Notes: generated from the letters alone by a model not told the origin. Shown: positions 5,699 through 13,732, counted from the stretch's first letter. The stretch is DNA of 13,754 bases from an uncultured Peptococcaceae bacterium (GCA_900556545.1 USPE01000029.1:1-13754); one strand, 5' to 3'. Numbers and translations: made by a program.

Positions 5699-5727
5699 TT
5701 GTATCTCCAGGGTATCTTTGCTATGAT
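5699..5727 (+). promoter_or_regulatory. Promoter of the XRE regulator gene
   Basis: TTGTAT (5699-5704), a 17-bp spacer and TATGAT (5722-5727) lie 27 bases before the start codon. The -10 region (GGTATCTTTGCTATGATG) is conserved in the decayed copy at 510-529, which supports it being a real part of this gene's unit. Confidence 0.65.
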
Positions 5728-5754
5728 GAAAATATAAAGCAGAACGGAGGTGCA

Positions 5755-6798
5755 ATGGTGAAAATCAATCAAATCATTCGTATAAAGCGAAAAGAATTAT
5801 CTTTGACCCAAGAGCAGATTGCAGAATCGTTAGGTGTGTCTGCATCGGCGGTAAATAAGTGGGAGAAAGGCAGCACATATCCCGATATTACATTGTTGCC
5901 GGCGTTGGCGCGATTGCTGAAAACAGACCTGAATACACTGCTGTCATTTCATGATGATTTAACCGATAGTGAGATTGAAACATTTGTGAACGAGCTTGAT
6001 CATATGGTTCAGGAGCAGGATTATCAAAGCGCTTTTCAAGCAGCAATGGATAAGATTCATGCTTATCCTACCTGTGATAATTTGATATATGCAATCATTA
6101 TTTATTTAGAAGGGGCGTTATTTCTTTATACTGTACCAGAACCGGAGCAGTATAGAGAAATATTGCAGCCGTTTTATGAGCGGCTGGCGGTAAGTGAAAT
6201 TGCGGAAATAAAGGATATGGCAGTTAGTATGTTGATTTCCTATGCCTGTAATAATGGGGCATTTGCAAAAGCAGAGGAGCTCATTCAGGGGTTGCCGTCT
6301 TCCTCCATTGACAAGGAAGAACGGTTAGCCATTCTTTATCAGCAGCAGAAACAGTATCGGGATGCAGAAAAAATATGGGAGCATCGTATACGCCACGGTG
6401 TTACAGCTATACAGACTGCTTTGATGAATCTGTTGGAAATTGCGTTGCTGGAAAATGAGAATGATGCTGAATTTTTTGCAGATACATATGAGGCTGTTAC
6501 GCGCCAATTTTGTTTACCGGAGTGGATGTCCTACAATGCGCATTTGCAGCTTGCCATAGAAAAGAAAGATAAAGCGGCGAGCATGGCCATCCTTCAAAAA
6601 ATGCTGCCTGCTATGAAACAAGACTGGAATCCGCAGGATTACCGATTGTACCGCAATACGGAATACAGTAATGCGGCATTTTTGACTGGCAGGTTAGCCG
6701 ATATACTTTGTGATGAGCTGCTCAGTGACAAAGAATATGCTTTTCTTGGTGATTGTACTGAGCTGAAAACGCTGATTGAACAGGTGAAAGGCCAATGA
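5755..6798 (+). CDS. XRE-family regulator with helical-repeat C-terminal domain
   Basis: A 347-residue protein. Residues 5-62 form a lambda-repressor-like helix-turn-helix (KRKELSLTQEQIAESLGV, SASAVNKWEKG, PDITLLPALARLL). The remaining ~280 residues are predicted helical and rich in Ala/Glu/Leu, resembling the TPR-like modules of Rgg/PlcR-type peptide-sensing regulators, though I cannot align clear TPR consensus repeats. No membrane segment is seen. GGAGGT (5746-5751) lies 3 bases before ATG 5755; GTG 5758 is an alternative start. A broken copy of its 5' end lies at 510-642. It is transcribed alone, ending in the hairpin near 6872-6929. A cytosolic, ligand- or peptide-responsive regulator is likely; targets are unknown, but the adjacent redox operon is a candidate. 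Confidence 0.88.
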   Translation: MVKINQIIRIKRKELSLTQEQIAESLGVSASAVNKWEKGSTYPDITLLPALARLLKTDLNTLLSFHDDLTDSEIETFVNELDHMVQEQDYQSAFQAAMDKIHAYPTCDNLIYAIIIYLEGALFLYTVPEPEQYREILQPFYERLAVSEIAEIKDMAVSMLISYACNNGAFAKAEELIQGLPSSSIDKEERLAILYQQQKQYRDAEKIWEHRIRHGVTAIQTALMNLLEIALLENENDAEFFADTYEAVTRQFCLPEWMSYNAHLQLAIEKKDKAASMAILQKMLPAMKQDWNPQDYRLYRNTEYSNAAFLTGRLADILCDELLSDKEYAFLGDCTELKTLIEQVKGQ

Positions 6799-6838
6799 TG
6801 TGTATAATATCTTCTGTGTGAGCGAGCATAGAAACGGT

Positions 6839-6929
6839 AACCGTACAAATGATTACCATACAAGCTGCATGAAAACCATCTGCCATAACAGCCGGATTTT
6901 GTACGGTTGATTGTTGCAGATGGTTTTTT
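6839..6929 (+). terminator. Terminator hairpin with an additional upstream loop-pairing element
   Basis: AAAACCATCTGC (6872-6883) pairs perfectly with 6916-6927 (12 bp) and a T-run covers 6924-6929, giving a rho-independent terminator with an unusually long 32-nt loop. Within that loop TTTGTACGGTT (6898-6908) is a perfect complement to AACCGTACAAA (6839-6849), so the upstream segment could form a pseudoknot with the loop or compete with the local GGTAA/TTACC stem (6836-6840 with 6853-6857). It ends the XRE transcript and precedes the SRPBCC gene. Confidence 0.75.
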
Positions 6930-6986
6930 ATATGGAGATATGGTAAGATTGAAAAAGACGATTAAAATTGGCAGGAGGGGCTGAAC

Positions 6987-7379
6987 TTGATAACGGCAAG
7001 CATAAAGGCGACTTTACAAAGTGATATTCATAAAGTCTGGGAAGTGGTTTTGGATGTTGAGCATTATACTTGGCGCAGTGATTTGAGTAGGACAGAGCGC
7101 ATCCATGAAAAGCAGTTTATTGAATATACTAAGGATAACTATCCTACAATATTTACGGTTACTGCTGCAGAGCCGTATAAACGATGGGAGTTTGATATGG
7201 AAAATACCAGAATGAACGGCCATTGGATCGGCACGTTTGTTGCCAAAGGCGATGAAACGGAAGTAGAGTTTACGGAGCATATTACGGTGAAAAAAATCTT
7301 TTTGAAGCCGTTTGTAAAAGCTTATCTGAAAAAGCAGCAAGCACAATTTATTTCGGATTTGAAAAAAGCGTTGTCATAA
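6987..7379 (+). CDS. SRPBCC (START/polyketide cyclase-like) family protein
   Basis: A 130-residue single-domain protein of the helix-grip superfamily, which binds hydrophobic ligands in a central cavity. The layout fits: an opening strand (ITASIKATLQSD), the helix IHKVWEVVLDVEHYTWRSDL, several strands with the typical RWEFDMENT and GHWIGTFVAKGDETEVEFTEH patterns, and a long C-terminal helix ending FISDLKKAL. It starts at TTG 6987; AGGAGG (6973-6978) is 8 bases upstream and no ATG is available in frame nearby. It follows the XRE terminator and stands alone. The ligand and any catalytic activity cannot be told; many family members are annotated only as SRPBCC. Confidence 0.85.
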   Translation: MITASIKATLQSDIHKVWEVVLDVEHYTWRSDLSRTERIHEKQFIEYTKDNYPTIFTVTAAEPYKRWEFDMENTRMNGHWIGTFVAKGDETEVEFTEHITVKKIFLKPFVKAYLKKQQAQFISDLKKALS

Positions 7380-7457
7380 TAAAGAATATATCTGTTTTAC
7401 TGTAACGTTATTTTGGTGAAAATATTGTCATGTGCAAATTTTTTACCATCGTTTATA

Positions 7458-7503
7458 AACAATGCCCCCAGGTGATTTTTGTAAACCATCTGGGGGCATT
7501 GTT
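7458..7503. other. Strong 14-bp hairpin without a T-run
   Basis: AACAATGCCCCCAG (7458-7471) pairs perfectly with 7490-7503 around an 18-nt loop, standing out as GC-rich in an AT-rich gap between convergent genes. Neither side has a T-run, so it is not a standard intrinsic terminator. It could be a transcript-end stabiliser, a protein-binding site or a small repeat. Confidence 0.6.
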
Positions 7504-7521
7504 ACGGAATCGGTTTATTTT

Positions 7522-7567
7522 CTGTGCAGTTATGTGAAGTGTATGGCCTTATGCACAGTTTGTTTTT
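7522..7567 (+). terminator. Candidate terminator for the SRPBCC transcript
   Basis: CTGTGCA (7522-7528) pairs with TGCACAG (7552-7558) and is followed by TTTGTTTTT. The stem is short and the loop is 23 nt, so the call is tentative. The T-run touches the stop of the opposing lipoprotein gene. Confidence 0.35.
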
Positions 7568-8051
7568 ATGATTCTAAAAATTGAAAAGATTCTGTCACAA
7601 CTGCAGATTGTTCCGGCCATGCTTCAAATAAAGTAAAGCTGTCACTTCCTTCTGCAAAAGGATTGGATTGCAGCCCATTCAGAATGATTACCCGATCATC
7701 AGCAGAACGTCCTAATTCTGTGCCTACCGGACCGCCTTCTGCCTGCATCTGTTCCCACGCAGACAAGCTCATTTCATCAAAGGATAAAACTTGTACAGGT
7801 TCTTCTTCATTTGTGTAATAAATGTGCAGTGTCTGAATGGTTTCTTCATAAGCGTCCATGGTTGTAATTTCACTGGTCATGTGTTCTGCCAGGAATGCAG
7901 GAAGTTGGGTAGAAAAACCTAATTCTGTGCTTTCAAATGGGACTGCGGATTGTTCTTCATTGGTTGATGCAGAATCACTTCCGCAGCCTGTCAAAGCAAG
8001 GCAGAACGCTGTGAGAGCCGCAAGTATAAGAAGAATTCTTGTTTTTTTCAT
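7566..8051 (-). CDS. Small lipoprotein of unknown function
   Basis: A 161-residue protein with a clear lipoprotein signal: MKKTR, a hydrophobic core and lipobox LTGC (C23), followed by a Ser/Glu-rich linker. The mature part (about residues 36-161) begins PFESTELGFSTQLP and continues with alternating strand-like segments, ending in TESFQFLES. It recalls the small outward-facing lipoproteins of clostridia with an 'F-S-x-x-LP' opening, but I do not recognise a named family. The start is set by AAAGGAG (8067-8061), 9 bases before ATG 8051; the frame is open further upstream to 8156, without an RBS and through AT-rich promoter-like sequence. It is monocistronic and divergent from fhs. Attachment to the outer face of the membrane is inferred. 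Confidence 0.82.
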   Translation of the reverse strand: MKKTRILLILAALTAFCLALTGCGSDSASTNEEQSAVPFESTELGFSTQLPAFLAEHMTSEITTMDAYEETIQTLHIYYTNEEEPVQVLSFDEMSLSAWEQMQAEGGPVGTELGRSADDRVIILNGLQSNPFAEGSDSFTLFEAWPEQSAVVTESFQFLES

Positions 8052-8283
8052 AGGGCATTGCTCCTTTGTATAAAAGTGAATACAGTATATATAGTTTAAC
8101 ATATTTTTTATAAAAAGAATATGGGGAGTAGATATATAGATTGTTATGGACTGCATTTATATTATTTTTGTGAAAATTTTTTATTTAAGCGGGACAGAAG
8201 CGGATGTTGTATGTTAGAATATGTGGGTAATAGATACCGATATATATGAAATGATATAAACATTTAACAGGGGGTTGGGAATT

Positions 8284-9963
8284 ATGGGTTTTAAAAGCGA
8301 TATTGAAATTGCGCAGGAAACACAGATGACCGTCATCAATGAAATTGCTGATGGGTTGGAGATTCAGGATGATTATGTAGAAAACTATGGAAAATATAAA
8401 GCAAAAATTGATTATCGGATGCTGAAAGAATATCAGGACAAGCCTAATGGTAAGCTGATATTGTTAACTGCCATCAATCCAACCCCGGCCGGTGAAGGGA
8501 AAACCACCACTACTGTTGGTCTGGGCGATGCGTTGTCCGCTATGGGTAAAAAGACGGTAATTGCGTTGCGGGAACCTTCCTTAGGGCCTGTATTTGGTGT
8601 AAAAGGCGGCGCTGCCGGCGGCGGTTATGCTCAGGTTGTGCCTATGGAAGATATCAATCTGCATTTCACCGGTGATATGCACGCTATTGGTGCAGCAAAT
8701 AACTTGCTGGCAGCTATGATCGACAATCATATTCAACAGGGCAATGTGTTGAATATTGATCCGCGTAAAATTACCTGGAAACGCTGCGTAGATATGAATG
8801 ATCGCCAGCTGCGTTATATTGTCAGCGGGTTGCATGGCAAACCAAACGGAATGCCTAGAGAAGATGGTTTTGATATTACCGTTGCGTCCGAAATTATGGC
8901 TATTTTGTGTTTATCCAGTGATATCAATGATTTGAAAGATAAATTAGCCAGCATTGTTATCGGCTACAGTTTTAGTGATGAGCCAATCACTGCTGGGCAA
9001 TTAAATGCGCAGGGTGCGATGGCGGCATTGCTGAAAGATGCGCTGAAACCAAATCTGGTACAGACACTGGAAAAAACACCAGCTTTCATTCATGGCGGTC
9101 CGTTTGCAAATATTGCTCATGGCTGCAATAGTATCATGGCCACCAGTATGGCATTAAAACTGGGCGACTATGTAGTAACAGAAGCTGGCTTTGGTGCTGA
9201 CCTGGGGGCTGAGAAATTCCTGGATATTAAGTGCCGCAAAATGGATGTACAGCCAGATGTGGTTGTTATTGTAGCAACTGTTCGTGCTTTAAAATATAAC
9301 GGCGGTGTAGCAAAGGCTGATTTGGGCACTGAAAATCTGGAAGCGCTGGAAAAAGGGTTGCCAAACTTGCTGCGTCATATTGAAAATATTACAACAGTAT
9401 TCGGTTTGCCGGCTGTGGTTGCCATCAACCGATTCCCTACTGATACGGAAGCCGAACTGCAGTTGATTTATGACAAATGTAAAGAACTGGGTGTTCATGT
9501 GGCTTTATCCGAAGTTTGGGGCAAAGGCAGCGAAGGCGGCAAGGCGTTAGCAGAAGAAGTGGTTCGTCTGGCAGAAGCCAATGCGGCTAAACTGCAGTAC
9601 AGCTATGATGTTAATGATAGCATTATGGATAAAATCAATGCTATTGTAACAAAAGTATATCATGGTGCCGGTGTTGATTATGCACCAGCCGCCAAAAAAG
9701 AAATTAAACGGCTGGAAGAACTAGGCTATGATAAACTGCCGATTTGTATGGCCAAAACCCAGTATTCTTTCTCTGATACACCAACCTTGCTGGGTGCACC
9801 GGAAGATTTCCGTGTTACCATCAGCAAAGTAAAAGTGTCTGCCGGTGCAGGCTTTGTAGTAGTTTATACCGGTGATATTATGACCATGCCGGGGCTGCCG
9901 AAGGTGCCATCTGCAGAAAAAATTGATGTAGATAACGATGGCAGAATTTCCGGATTGTTCTAA
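8284..9963 (+). CDS. fhs: Formate-tetrahydrofolate ligase
   Basis: Catalyses ATP-dependent joining of formate and tetrahydrofolate to 10-formyl-tetrahydrofolate, feeding purine synthesis, fMet-tRNA and, in acetogens, the methyl branch of the Wood-Ljungdahl pathway. The 559-residue product has the usual family length. It shows the P-loop PTPAGEGKTTTT (66-77), the REPSLGPVFGVKGGAAGGGY stretch, FTGDMHAI, IHGGPFANIAHGCNS, TEAGFGADLGAEKF and the C-terminal GDIMTMPGLPKVPSA. ATG 8284 is chosen over the in-frame TTG 8275 because AGGGGG (8269-8274) has a 9-base gap to it and the protein then begins MGFKSDIEIAQ as in relatives. It is a single gene ending in a strong bidirectional terminator. No other folate C1 gene is visible in the window, so a complete acetogenic pathway cannot be claimed. 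Confidence 0.98.
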   Translation: MGFKSDIEIAQETQMTVINEIADGLEIQDDYVENYGKYKAKIDYRMLKEYQDKPNGKLILLTAINPTPAGEGKTTTTVGLGDALSAMGKKTVIALREPSLGPVFGVKGGAAGGGYAQVVPMEDINLHFTGDMHAIGAANNLLAAMIDNHIQQGNVLNIDPRKITWKRCVDMNDRQLRYIVSGLHGKPNGMPREDGFDITVASEIMAILCLSSDINDLKDKLASIVIGYSFSDEPITAGQLNAQGAMAALLKDALKPNLVQTLEKTPAFIHGGPFANIAHGCNSIMATSMALKLGDYVVTEAGFGADLGAEKFLDIKCRKMDVQPDVVVIVATVRALKYNGGVAKADLGTENLEALEKGLPNLLRHIENITTVFGLPAVVAINRFPTDTEAELQLIYDKCKELGVHVALSEVWGKGSEGGKALAEEVVRLAEANAAKLQYSYDVNDSIMDKINAIVTKVYHGAGVDYAPAAKKEIKRLEELGYDKLPICMAKTQYSFSDTPTLLGAPEDFRVTISKVKVSAGAGFVVVYTGDIMTMPGLPKVPSAEKIDVDNDGRISGLF

Positions 9964-10034
9964 TCTGTGAAAAAATAACGTAATGTAAGAAAAGTGTTTT
10001 TGCCTACTATATCTGTAAATGGTTAGATAGATAC

Positions 10035-10079
10035 AAAAAACTCCCGTTGGGTATAACTATACCTAAGCGGGAGTTTTTT
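10035..10079. terminator. Bidirectional terminator between fhs and spoVT
   Basis: AAAAAACTCCCG (10035-10046) pairs perfectly with CGGGAGTTTTTT (10068-10079). The apparent loop continues pairing as GGTATA with TATACC and one bulge. A-run and T-run on opposite sides allow termination of both converging transcripts. Confidence 0.92.
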
Positions 10080-10089
10080 ATGTGGAGTA

Positions 10090-10647
10090 TTATTGTTCCA
10101 TTTGTTTGGCCAAAAAAGAGGCAGCAGTTTCTGCCAGCTTTAATTCTAAGTCGGACATCTTGATATTGCTTTCTTTGGTGGCGATGATTACGGTGCCGAT
10201 TGGATCGCCTTCTGCGATAATTGGTGCCATGACTTGTGCGGTAAAAGTTTTTTCAATGCCGCTGTCGTTATTGCCGCGGAACAGAGAATGGATTGCAGTG
10301 TCGCCAACATTGACAGCTTTGCGTTCCTCCATTACTTTTTCAGCGGCGGCGCCAATAGATTTTCCTAAGAAATCCTTTTTGGATGCGCCGGCAATGGCGA
10401 TAATTTGGTCGCGGTCGGTGATAATGGCAATATGATTGGTAGCTTCAAATAGAGAGTCGGCATATTCCTGTGCAAACTCACCCAACTCGCCAATAGGAGA
10501 ATATTTCTTTAAAATGACCTCACCGTCATGGTCCACAAAAATTTCTAACGGATCGCCCTCTCTAATCCGCAAAGTGCGGCGAATTTCTTTTGGAATTACA
10601 ACTCTGCCCAGATCATCAATTCTGCGCACGATACCTGTTGCTTTCAT
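10090..10647 (-). CDS. spoVT: SpoVT-type AbrB-family transcriptional regulator with GAF-like domain
   Basis: A 185-residue homologue of stage V sporulation protein T (178 residues in Bacillus subtilis). Residues 1-50 form the AbrB swapped-hairpin DNA-binding domain (KATGIVRRIDDLGRVVIPKE, then IRRTLRIREGDPLEIFVD). Residues 55-185 form a GAF-like regulatory domain (NHIAIITDRD, GKSIGAA, PIIAEGDPIGTVII). In spore formers SpoVT modulates late forespore genes; in some relatives it acts more widely. ATG 10647 is preceded by AAGGGAG (10664-10658); the longer frame to 10689 lacks an RBS. It is monocistronic, convergent with fhs and divergent from the kinase operon. Presence of spoVT suggests a sporulating lineage but does not prove sporulation. 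Confidence 0.93.
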   Translation of the reverse strand: MKATGIVRRIDDLGRVVIPKEIRRTLRIREGDPLEIFVDHDGEVILKKYSPIGELGEFAQEYADSLFEATNHIAIITDRDQIIAIAGASKKDFLGKSIGAAAEKVMEERKAVNVGDTAIHSLFRGNNDSGIEKTFTAQVMAPIIAEGDPIGTVIIATKESNIKMSDLELKLAETAASFLAKQMEQ

Positions 10648-10829
10648 AAAATAAAAACTCCCTTCTAAATGGTTCTGACACAAATACACAAGTGCTATTA
10701 CAAGAGGATGTAGCCCATCTTTATAGAAAGTATTTGTTATTTCAGAAAAAATATGTAGAAAATTAATAAGTAAAATTTACCGGTGATACAATTGCAGCTT
10801 TTGAATAGGGTGCAGAAATGAAATTCTTA

Positions 10830-10838
10830 TGGTATAAT
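10830..10838 (+). promoter_or_regulatory. Extended -10 promoter of the two-component operon
   Basis: TGGTATAAT (10830-10838) matches the TGnTATAAT extended -10. No good -35 is found at the proper distance, which such promoters tolerate. Transcription would start about 10845, leaving a leader of some 15 bases before ATG 10860, and this rules out the upstream in-frame ATG at 10818. Confidence 0.55.
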
Positions 10839-10859
10839 CAAAAAAGGGGGGGCATTTGT

Positions 10860-12389
10860 ATGGAACCAGAGAGCAGTCTTACAAAGCGGCAAAAATTTTT
10901 TCATCATTTTTTTATAGCATTGGGATTATTTTTGATTGCTACAGTAACCAATTATTTTATTATTGCCATGTATCACAAAACAATAAACGTGTCGGGCATT
11001 TATTTATTGGCAGTTATTTTGACATCGTTGCTGACAGGCAGTTACTTTTGGGGTATGCTAAGCGCGTTGGGCGGCGTAGTAGGGACAAATTTTTGCTTTA
11101 CATATCCGTATTTTGCTATTGATTTTTCATTGAGCGGTTATCCGTTGACTTTTTTTATTATGGCATTGGTGGCGATTGGCACCTGCGCTTTAACTGTGAA
11201 TATACGCAAGCAGCGTGACGCAGCTCATCGGCGTGAAAAAATGGCAAATATTCTAAATGAGATGGACCAGCGGTTGCTGCAAATTGATGAAAAAAAACAG
11301 ATTGTAGCGTTATTGTTGGAGTATTTACATATACAACTGGCGTTGCCGGTGCTTTATTTTGAAATAAAAGGTGAAAAAATTTGCTGCATAGGCCATTTGG
11401 GCGATGCACAGGAAGAACTGACAAATAATCAGTATGATATTCTCTGCCGTTCTTTAAAAGAGCAAAAAATTATTGATGTGGGAATCACAGAGGATAGTCC
11501 CAGCGGTTTCTTGAGCATTCCGGTGGTAAGGCAGAACAGAGTGTTTGGTGCGGCCTGTATTCTATTGCAAAAGGAAAGTCTATCAATGGAAATGCGCAGC
11601 TATGCTCAAGGGTTGGTCAATCACTTTGCCATTGCTTTTGAACGGCAGGAACTCAGTGAGGCGCAGCAGCAAATTTTAATGGAAAAACAGGCGGAACAGA
11701 TGCGCAGCTATTTGTTGCGGGCTATTTCGCATGATTTACGGACTCCTCTGACAGGGATTTTGGGTGCCAGCGGTGCAATCTTAAATAATGGAGAAACCAT
11801 GCAGCCAGAATTGGCTCGCAGGCTTATGCTGGATATTCATGAAGAAGCCCAATGGCTTTTGCGTATGATAGAAAATGTATTATCGGTTACAAAAATCGGG
11901 AATTATAATCCAGAACTGAAAAAGACCATGGAGCCTGTAGAAGAAGTGATTGCCGATTCCATTGCACGATGTAAGAAATATTTTTCAGATTTGAAAGTTG
12001 AAGTACATATGCCCGATGATGTGATTATGCTGCCCATGGATCCCATTTTAATTCGTCAGGTAGTGACCAATTTAATTGACAACGCTTATCGGCATGGAAA
12101 CAGTCAGGAAAAAGTTGAGTTGGATGTTAGCATGTGTGAGCAATATGTAGAAATTTCTGTGCAGGATTATGGTAAAGGACTGCCTGCGGAAAAGCTGGAA
12201 AGATTGTTCAGCGGTATTCATGACCACCAGCAGCAGGGCGGTGATGCTGGCCGTGGATTAGGGCTGGGAATGTCTATCTGTAAGACAATTGTGGAGGCTC
12301 ATAAAGGTAAAATTTTTGCGGAAACTGTACCGGGAAAAGGGTTGCGGGTTACTTTTCAGTTGCCGTTAGAGGAGGATTCGTTTTTATGA
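10860..12389 (+). CDS. KdpD-like sensor histidine kinase lacking the KdpD N-terminal domain
   Basis: A 509-residue membrane kinase. Residues ~16-115 hold four tightly packed hydrophobic helices with short loops, as in the DUF4118 membrane block of KdpD. About 140-265 is a GAF-like segment, and a coiled stretch leads to the HisKA domain with phospho-acceptor H291 (AISHDLRTPL). The ATPase domain shows the N box NLIDNAYRHG (404-413), G1 DYGKGLP (436-442) and G2 GRGLGLG (464-470). All catalytic motifs look intact. Full KdpD (~890 residues) has an additional cytoplasmic KdpD/Usp sensor region, absent here. The start follows a G-rich RBS (10846-10852). The stop overlaps the response-regulator start (ATGA, 12386). 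No kdpFABC genes are present, so potassium sensing should not be assumed. Confidence 0.92.
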   Translation: MEPESSLTKRQKFFHHFFIALGLFLIATVTNYFIIAMYHKTINVSGIYLLAVILTSLLTGSYFWGMLSALGGVVGTNFCFTYPYFAIDFSLSGYPLTFFIMALVAIGTCALTVNIRKQRDAAHRREKMANILNEMDQRLLQIDEKKQIVALLLEYLHIQLALPVLYFEIKGEKICCIGHLGDAQEELTNNQYDILCRSLKEQKIIDVGITEDSPSGFLSIPVVRQNRVFGAACILLQKESLSMEMRSYAQGLVNHFAIAFERQELSEAQQQILMEKQAEQMRSYLLRAISHDLRTPLTGILGASGAILNNGETMQPELARRLMLDIHEEAQWLLRMIENVLSVTKIGNYNPELKKTMEPVEEVIADSIARCKKYFSDLKVEVHMPDDVIMLPMDPILIRQVVTNLIDNAYRHGNSQEKVELDVSMCEQYVEISVQDYGKGLPAEKLERLFSGIHDHQQQGGDAGRGLGLGMSICKTIVEAHKGKIFAETVPGKGLRVTFQLPLEEDSFL

Positions 12390-13090
12390 AAGGAAATATT
12401 TTAATTGTTGAAGATGAGGATGCCATTGGTAATGTATTATCATCTATTTTAATTGCCAATGAATATATTCCTGTTATTGCCAAAAACGGGGAGCAGGCTT
12501 TAATTATGCTGCGGTCATTTCAGCCTGATGTGGTATTATTGGATTTGGGTTTACCGGATATGGATGGATTGCGTATTTTGAAAAAAGTAAAGGAAACCCA
12601 TGGGTGTCCGGTGTTGGTTGTTTCAGCCAGGGATAATGAATGGGATAAGGTGGAGGCTTTGGATATGGGGGCAGATGATTATATCACAAAGCCTTTTGGA
12701 AACTCAGAACTGCTGGCGCGGATTCGGGTAGCCATGCGTAATCATTCTGAAGGTGAGGTGCGCACCGGAGAAAGTAAAAAGATTTATTGCTGCGGCAAAT
12801 TGCGAATTGATTTGGAAAAGCATATTGTAACATTGAATAATGAGCGGATTCATCTGACTAAAAATGAATTGCGAATTATAGAGTTGCTGAGCCAAAATCC
12901 CGGTAAGGTGTTAACTTATGATTATTTAATAAAACATATATGGGGAACTGATATGCTGGAAAATAATCGGATTTTGCGGGTTAATATGGCAAATATCCGC
13001 CGTAAATTGGAAGAAAATCCGGCAGAACCTAAATATATTATTACTGAGATTGGTGTTGGTTATCGTTTGGCCGATGAAAGTTTTCTGTAA
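12386..13090 (+). CDS. OmpR/KdpE-family response regulator
   Basis: A 234-residue DNA-binding partner of the kinase encoded just upstream. The receiver domain (1-120) has the acidic pocket D10-E11, phospho-acceptor D53 (LLDLGLP), S80 and K102 (TKPFG). The C-terminal winged helix (about 132-230) shows LTKNELRIIELLSQNPGKVL and the recognition-helix region NNRILRVNMANIRRKLE, then the wing GVGYRL. It is closest in look to KdpE, in keeping with the KdpD-like kinase. GAGGAGG (12370-12376) supplies the RBS, and the 4-bp overlap indicates translational coupling. Its targets are unknown; the short gap to the next plus-strand gene makes that gene a candidate. Confidence 0.95.
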   Translation: MKGNILIVEDEDAIGNVLSSILIANEYIPVIAKNGEQALIMLRSFQPDVVLLDLGLPDMDGLRILKKVKETHGCPVLVVSARDNEWDKVEALDMGADDYITKPFGNSELLARIRVAMRNHSEGEVRTGESKKIYCCGKLRIDLEKHIVTLNNERIHLTKNELRIIELLSQNPGKVLTYDYLIKHIWGTDMLENNRILRVNMANIRRKLEENPAEPKYIITEIGVGYRLADESFL

Positions 13091-13121
13091 AAATGCTGAC
13101 ATAGACAGATAGTTTTTGCAT

Positions 13122-13136
13122 ACACTGCAGCAGTGT
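13122..13136 (+). promoter_or_regulatory. Small inverted repeat upstream of the last gene
   Basis: ACACTG-CAG-CAGTGT (13122-13136) is a 6-bp perfect inverted repeat with a 3-base centre, 24 bases before the next start codon. A weak -35 (CTGACA, 13096-13101) lies upstream. It may be an operator or a small leader hairpin. Confidence 0.35.
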
Positions 13137-13159
13137 TACAGAAAGGGGAGAGCCATTGT

Positions 13160-13732
13160 ATGAAAAGGCCTTATGTCAGCCCGCGTGCTTTTTCGGAAGA
13201 TGGCTACATAATCAATCAAAATTTATTAAAAAATCTTCCTTATGGAATGAAACAGTCCAATTATAATGGCTGCGGGTGGATTGCTGCGTATAATTTTCTG
13301 CATGCTTGCGGGAGACAAAAGGAATATGATACAGTGCGGCAGCAATTAGAAGATAGCTTGATTTTTGGTGGTTTATTTGGCACCCATATTATGCAGTTGT
13401 ATCTTTATTTGCGGCGGCATGGATTTCATCTGCATTGGGCCTGTAGGCCAAAAACAGCGCAAAAGCAGGCGCAGCAGTGTAAAGCAGGTATCCTTTTTTA
13501 TTTTAATGGAGCGGCGCTGCATTTTGTGACTTTTGTGCCAGCTGATGGCCAGCTGCTGGAGAAAGACGAGAGTGGCTGCGTAGATGCGGGTGCAGCTTTG
13601 AACCAATCAGAGCAGTTTTGGTATCGCTTTTTTAATGGGCGCATGGGAGAACAGCAGGATTTGGATACATGGGAGCATTTTTTTGAGGAAGAGAGTGTGG
13701 CATCTGTTGTAATTCAGCTAACTACAAAATGA
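13160..13732 (+). CDS. Hypothetical papain-like/C39-like cysteine-peptidase-fold protein
   Basis: I do not recognise a named family. The 190-residue product has KQSNYNGCGWIAAYN (31-45), an arrangement of Gln (Q32), Asn-Gly and Cys (C38) at the head of a helix as in papain-fold enzymes, and a later strand with H121 (ALHFVTFVP) where the catalytic His would sit. A polar partner could be one of the Asp residues at 129-142. There is no signal peptide and no membrane segment, so it is probably cytosolic. GGGGAG (13145-13150) lies 9 bases before ATG 13160; the frame is open to 13133 but without an RBS. It lies 69 bases after the response-regulator stop on the same strand, so co-transcription is possible. 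Its substrate, and whether it is an active peptidase, are unknown. Confidence 0.72.
   Translation: MKRPYVSPRAFSEDGYIINQNLLKNLPYGMKQSNYNGCGWIAAYNFLHACGRQKEYDTVRQQLEDSLIFGGLFGTHIMQLYLYLRRHGFHLHWACRPKTAQKQAQQCKAGILFYFNGAALHFVTFVPADGQLLEKDESGCVDAGAALNQSEQFWYRFFNGRMGEQQDLDTWEHFFEEESVASVVIQLTTK

Noticed and set aside
5652..5720. Minus-strand stretch ending NDWLQKLTDS followed by a stop
   Set aside because: It reads like a protein C-terminus and may be a gene fragment, but it is only 22 codons, closed upstream by a stop, and overlaps the XRE promoter. Support is too thin.
8157..8283. Riboswitch or folate-responsive leader upstream of fhs
   Set aside because: I found no match to the tetrahydrofolate or other riboswitch cores. 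Only a weak promoter-like pair (GGGACA, 18 bp, TAGAAT) is visible.
10082..10435. 117-residue plus-strand frame opposite spoVT
   Set aside because: It is the antisense of a well-conserved AbrB/GAF gene and has no RBS of its own.
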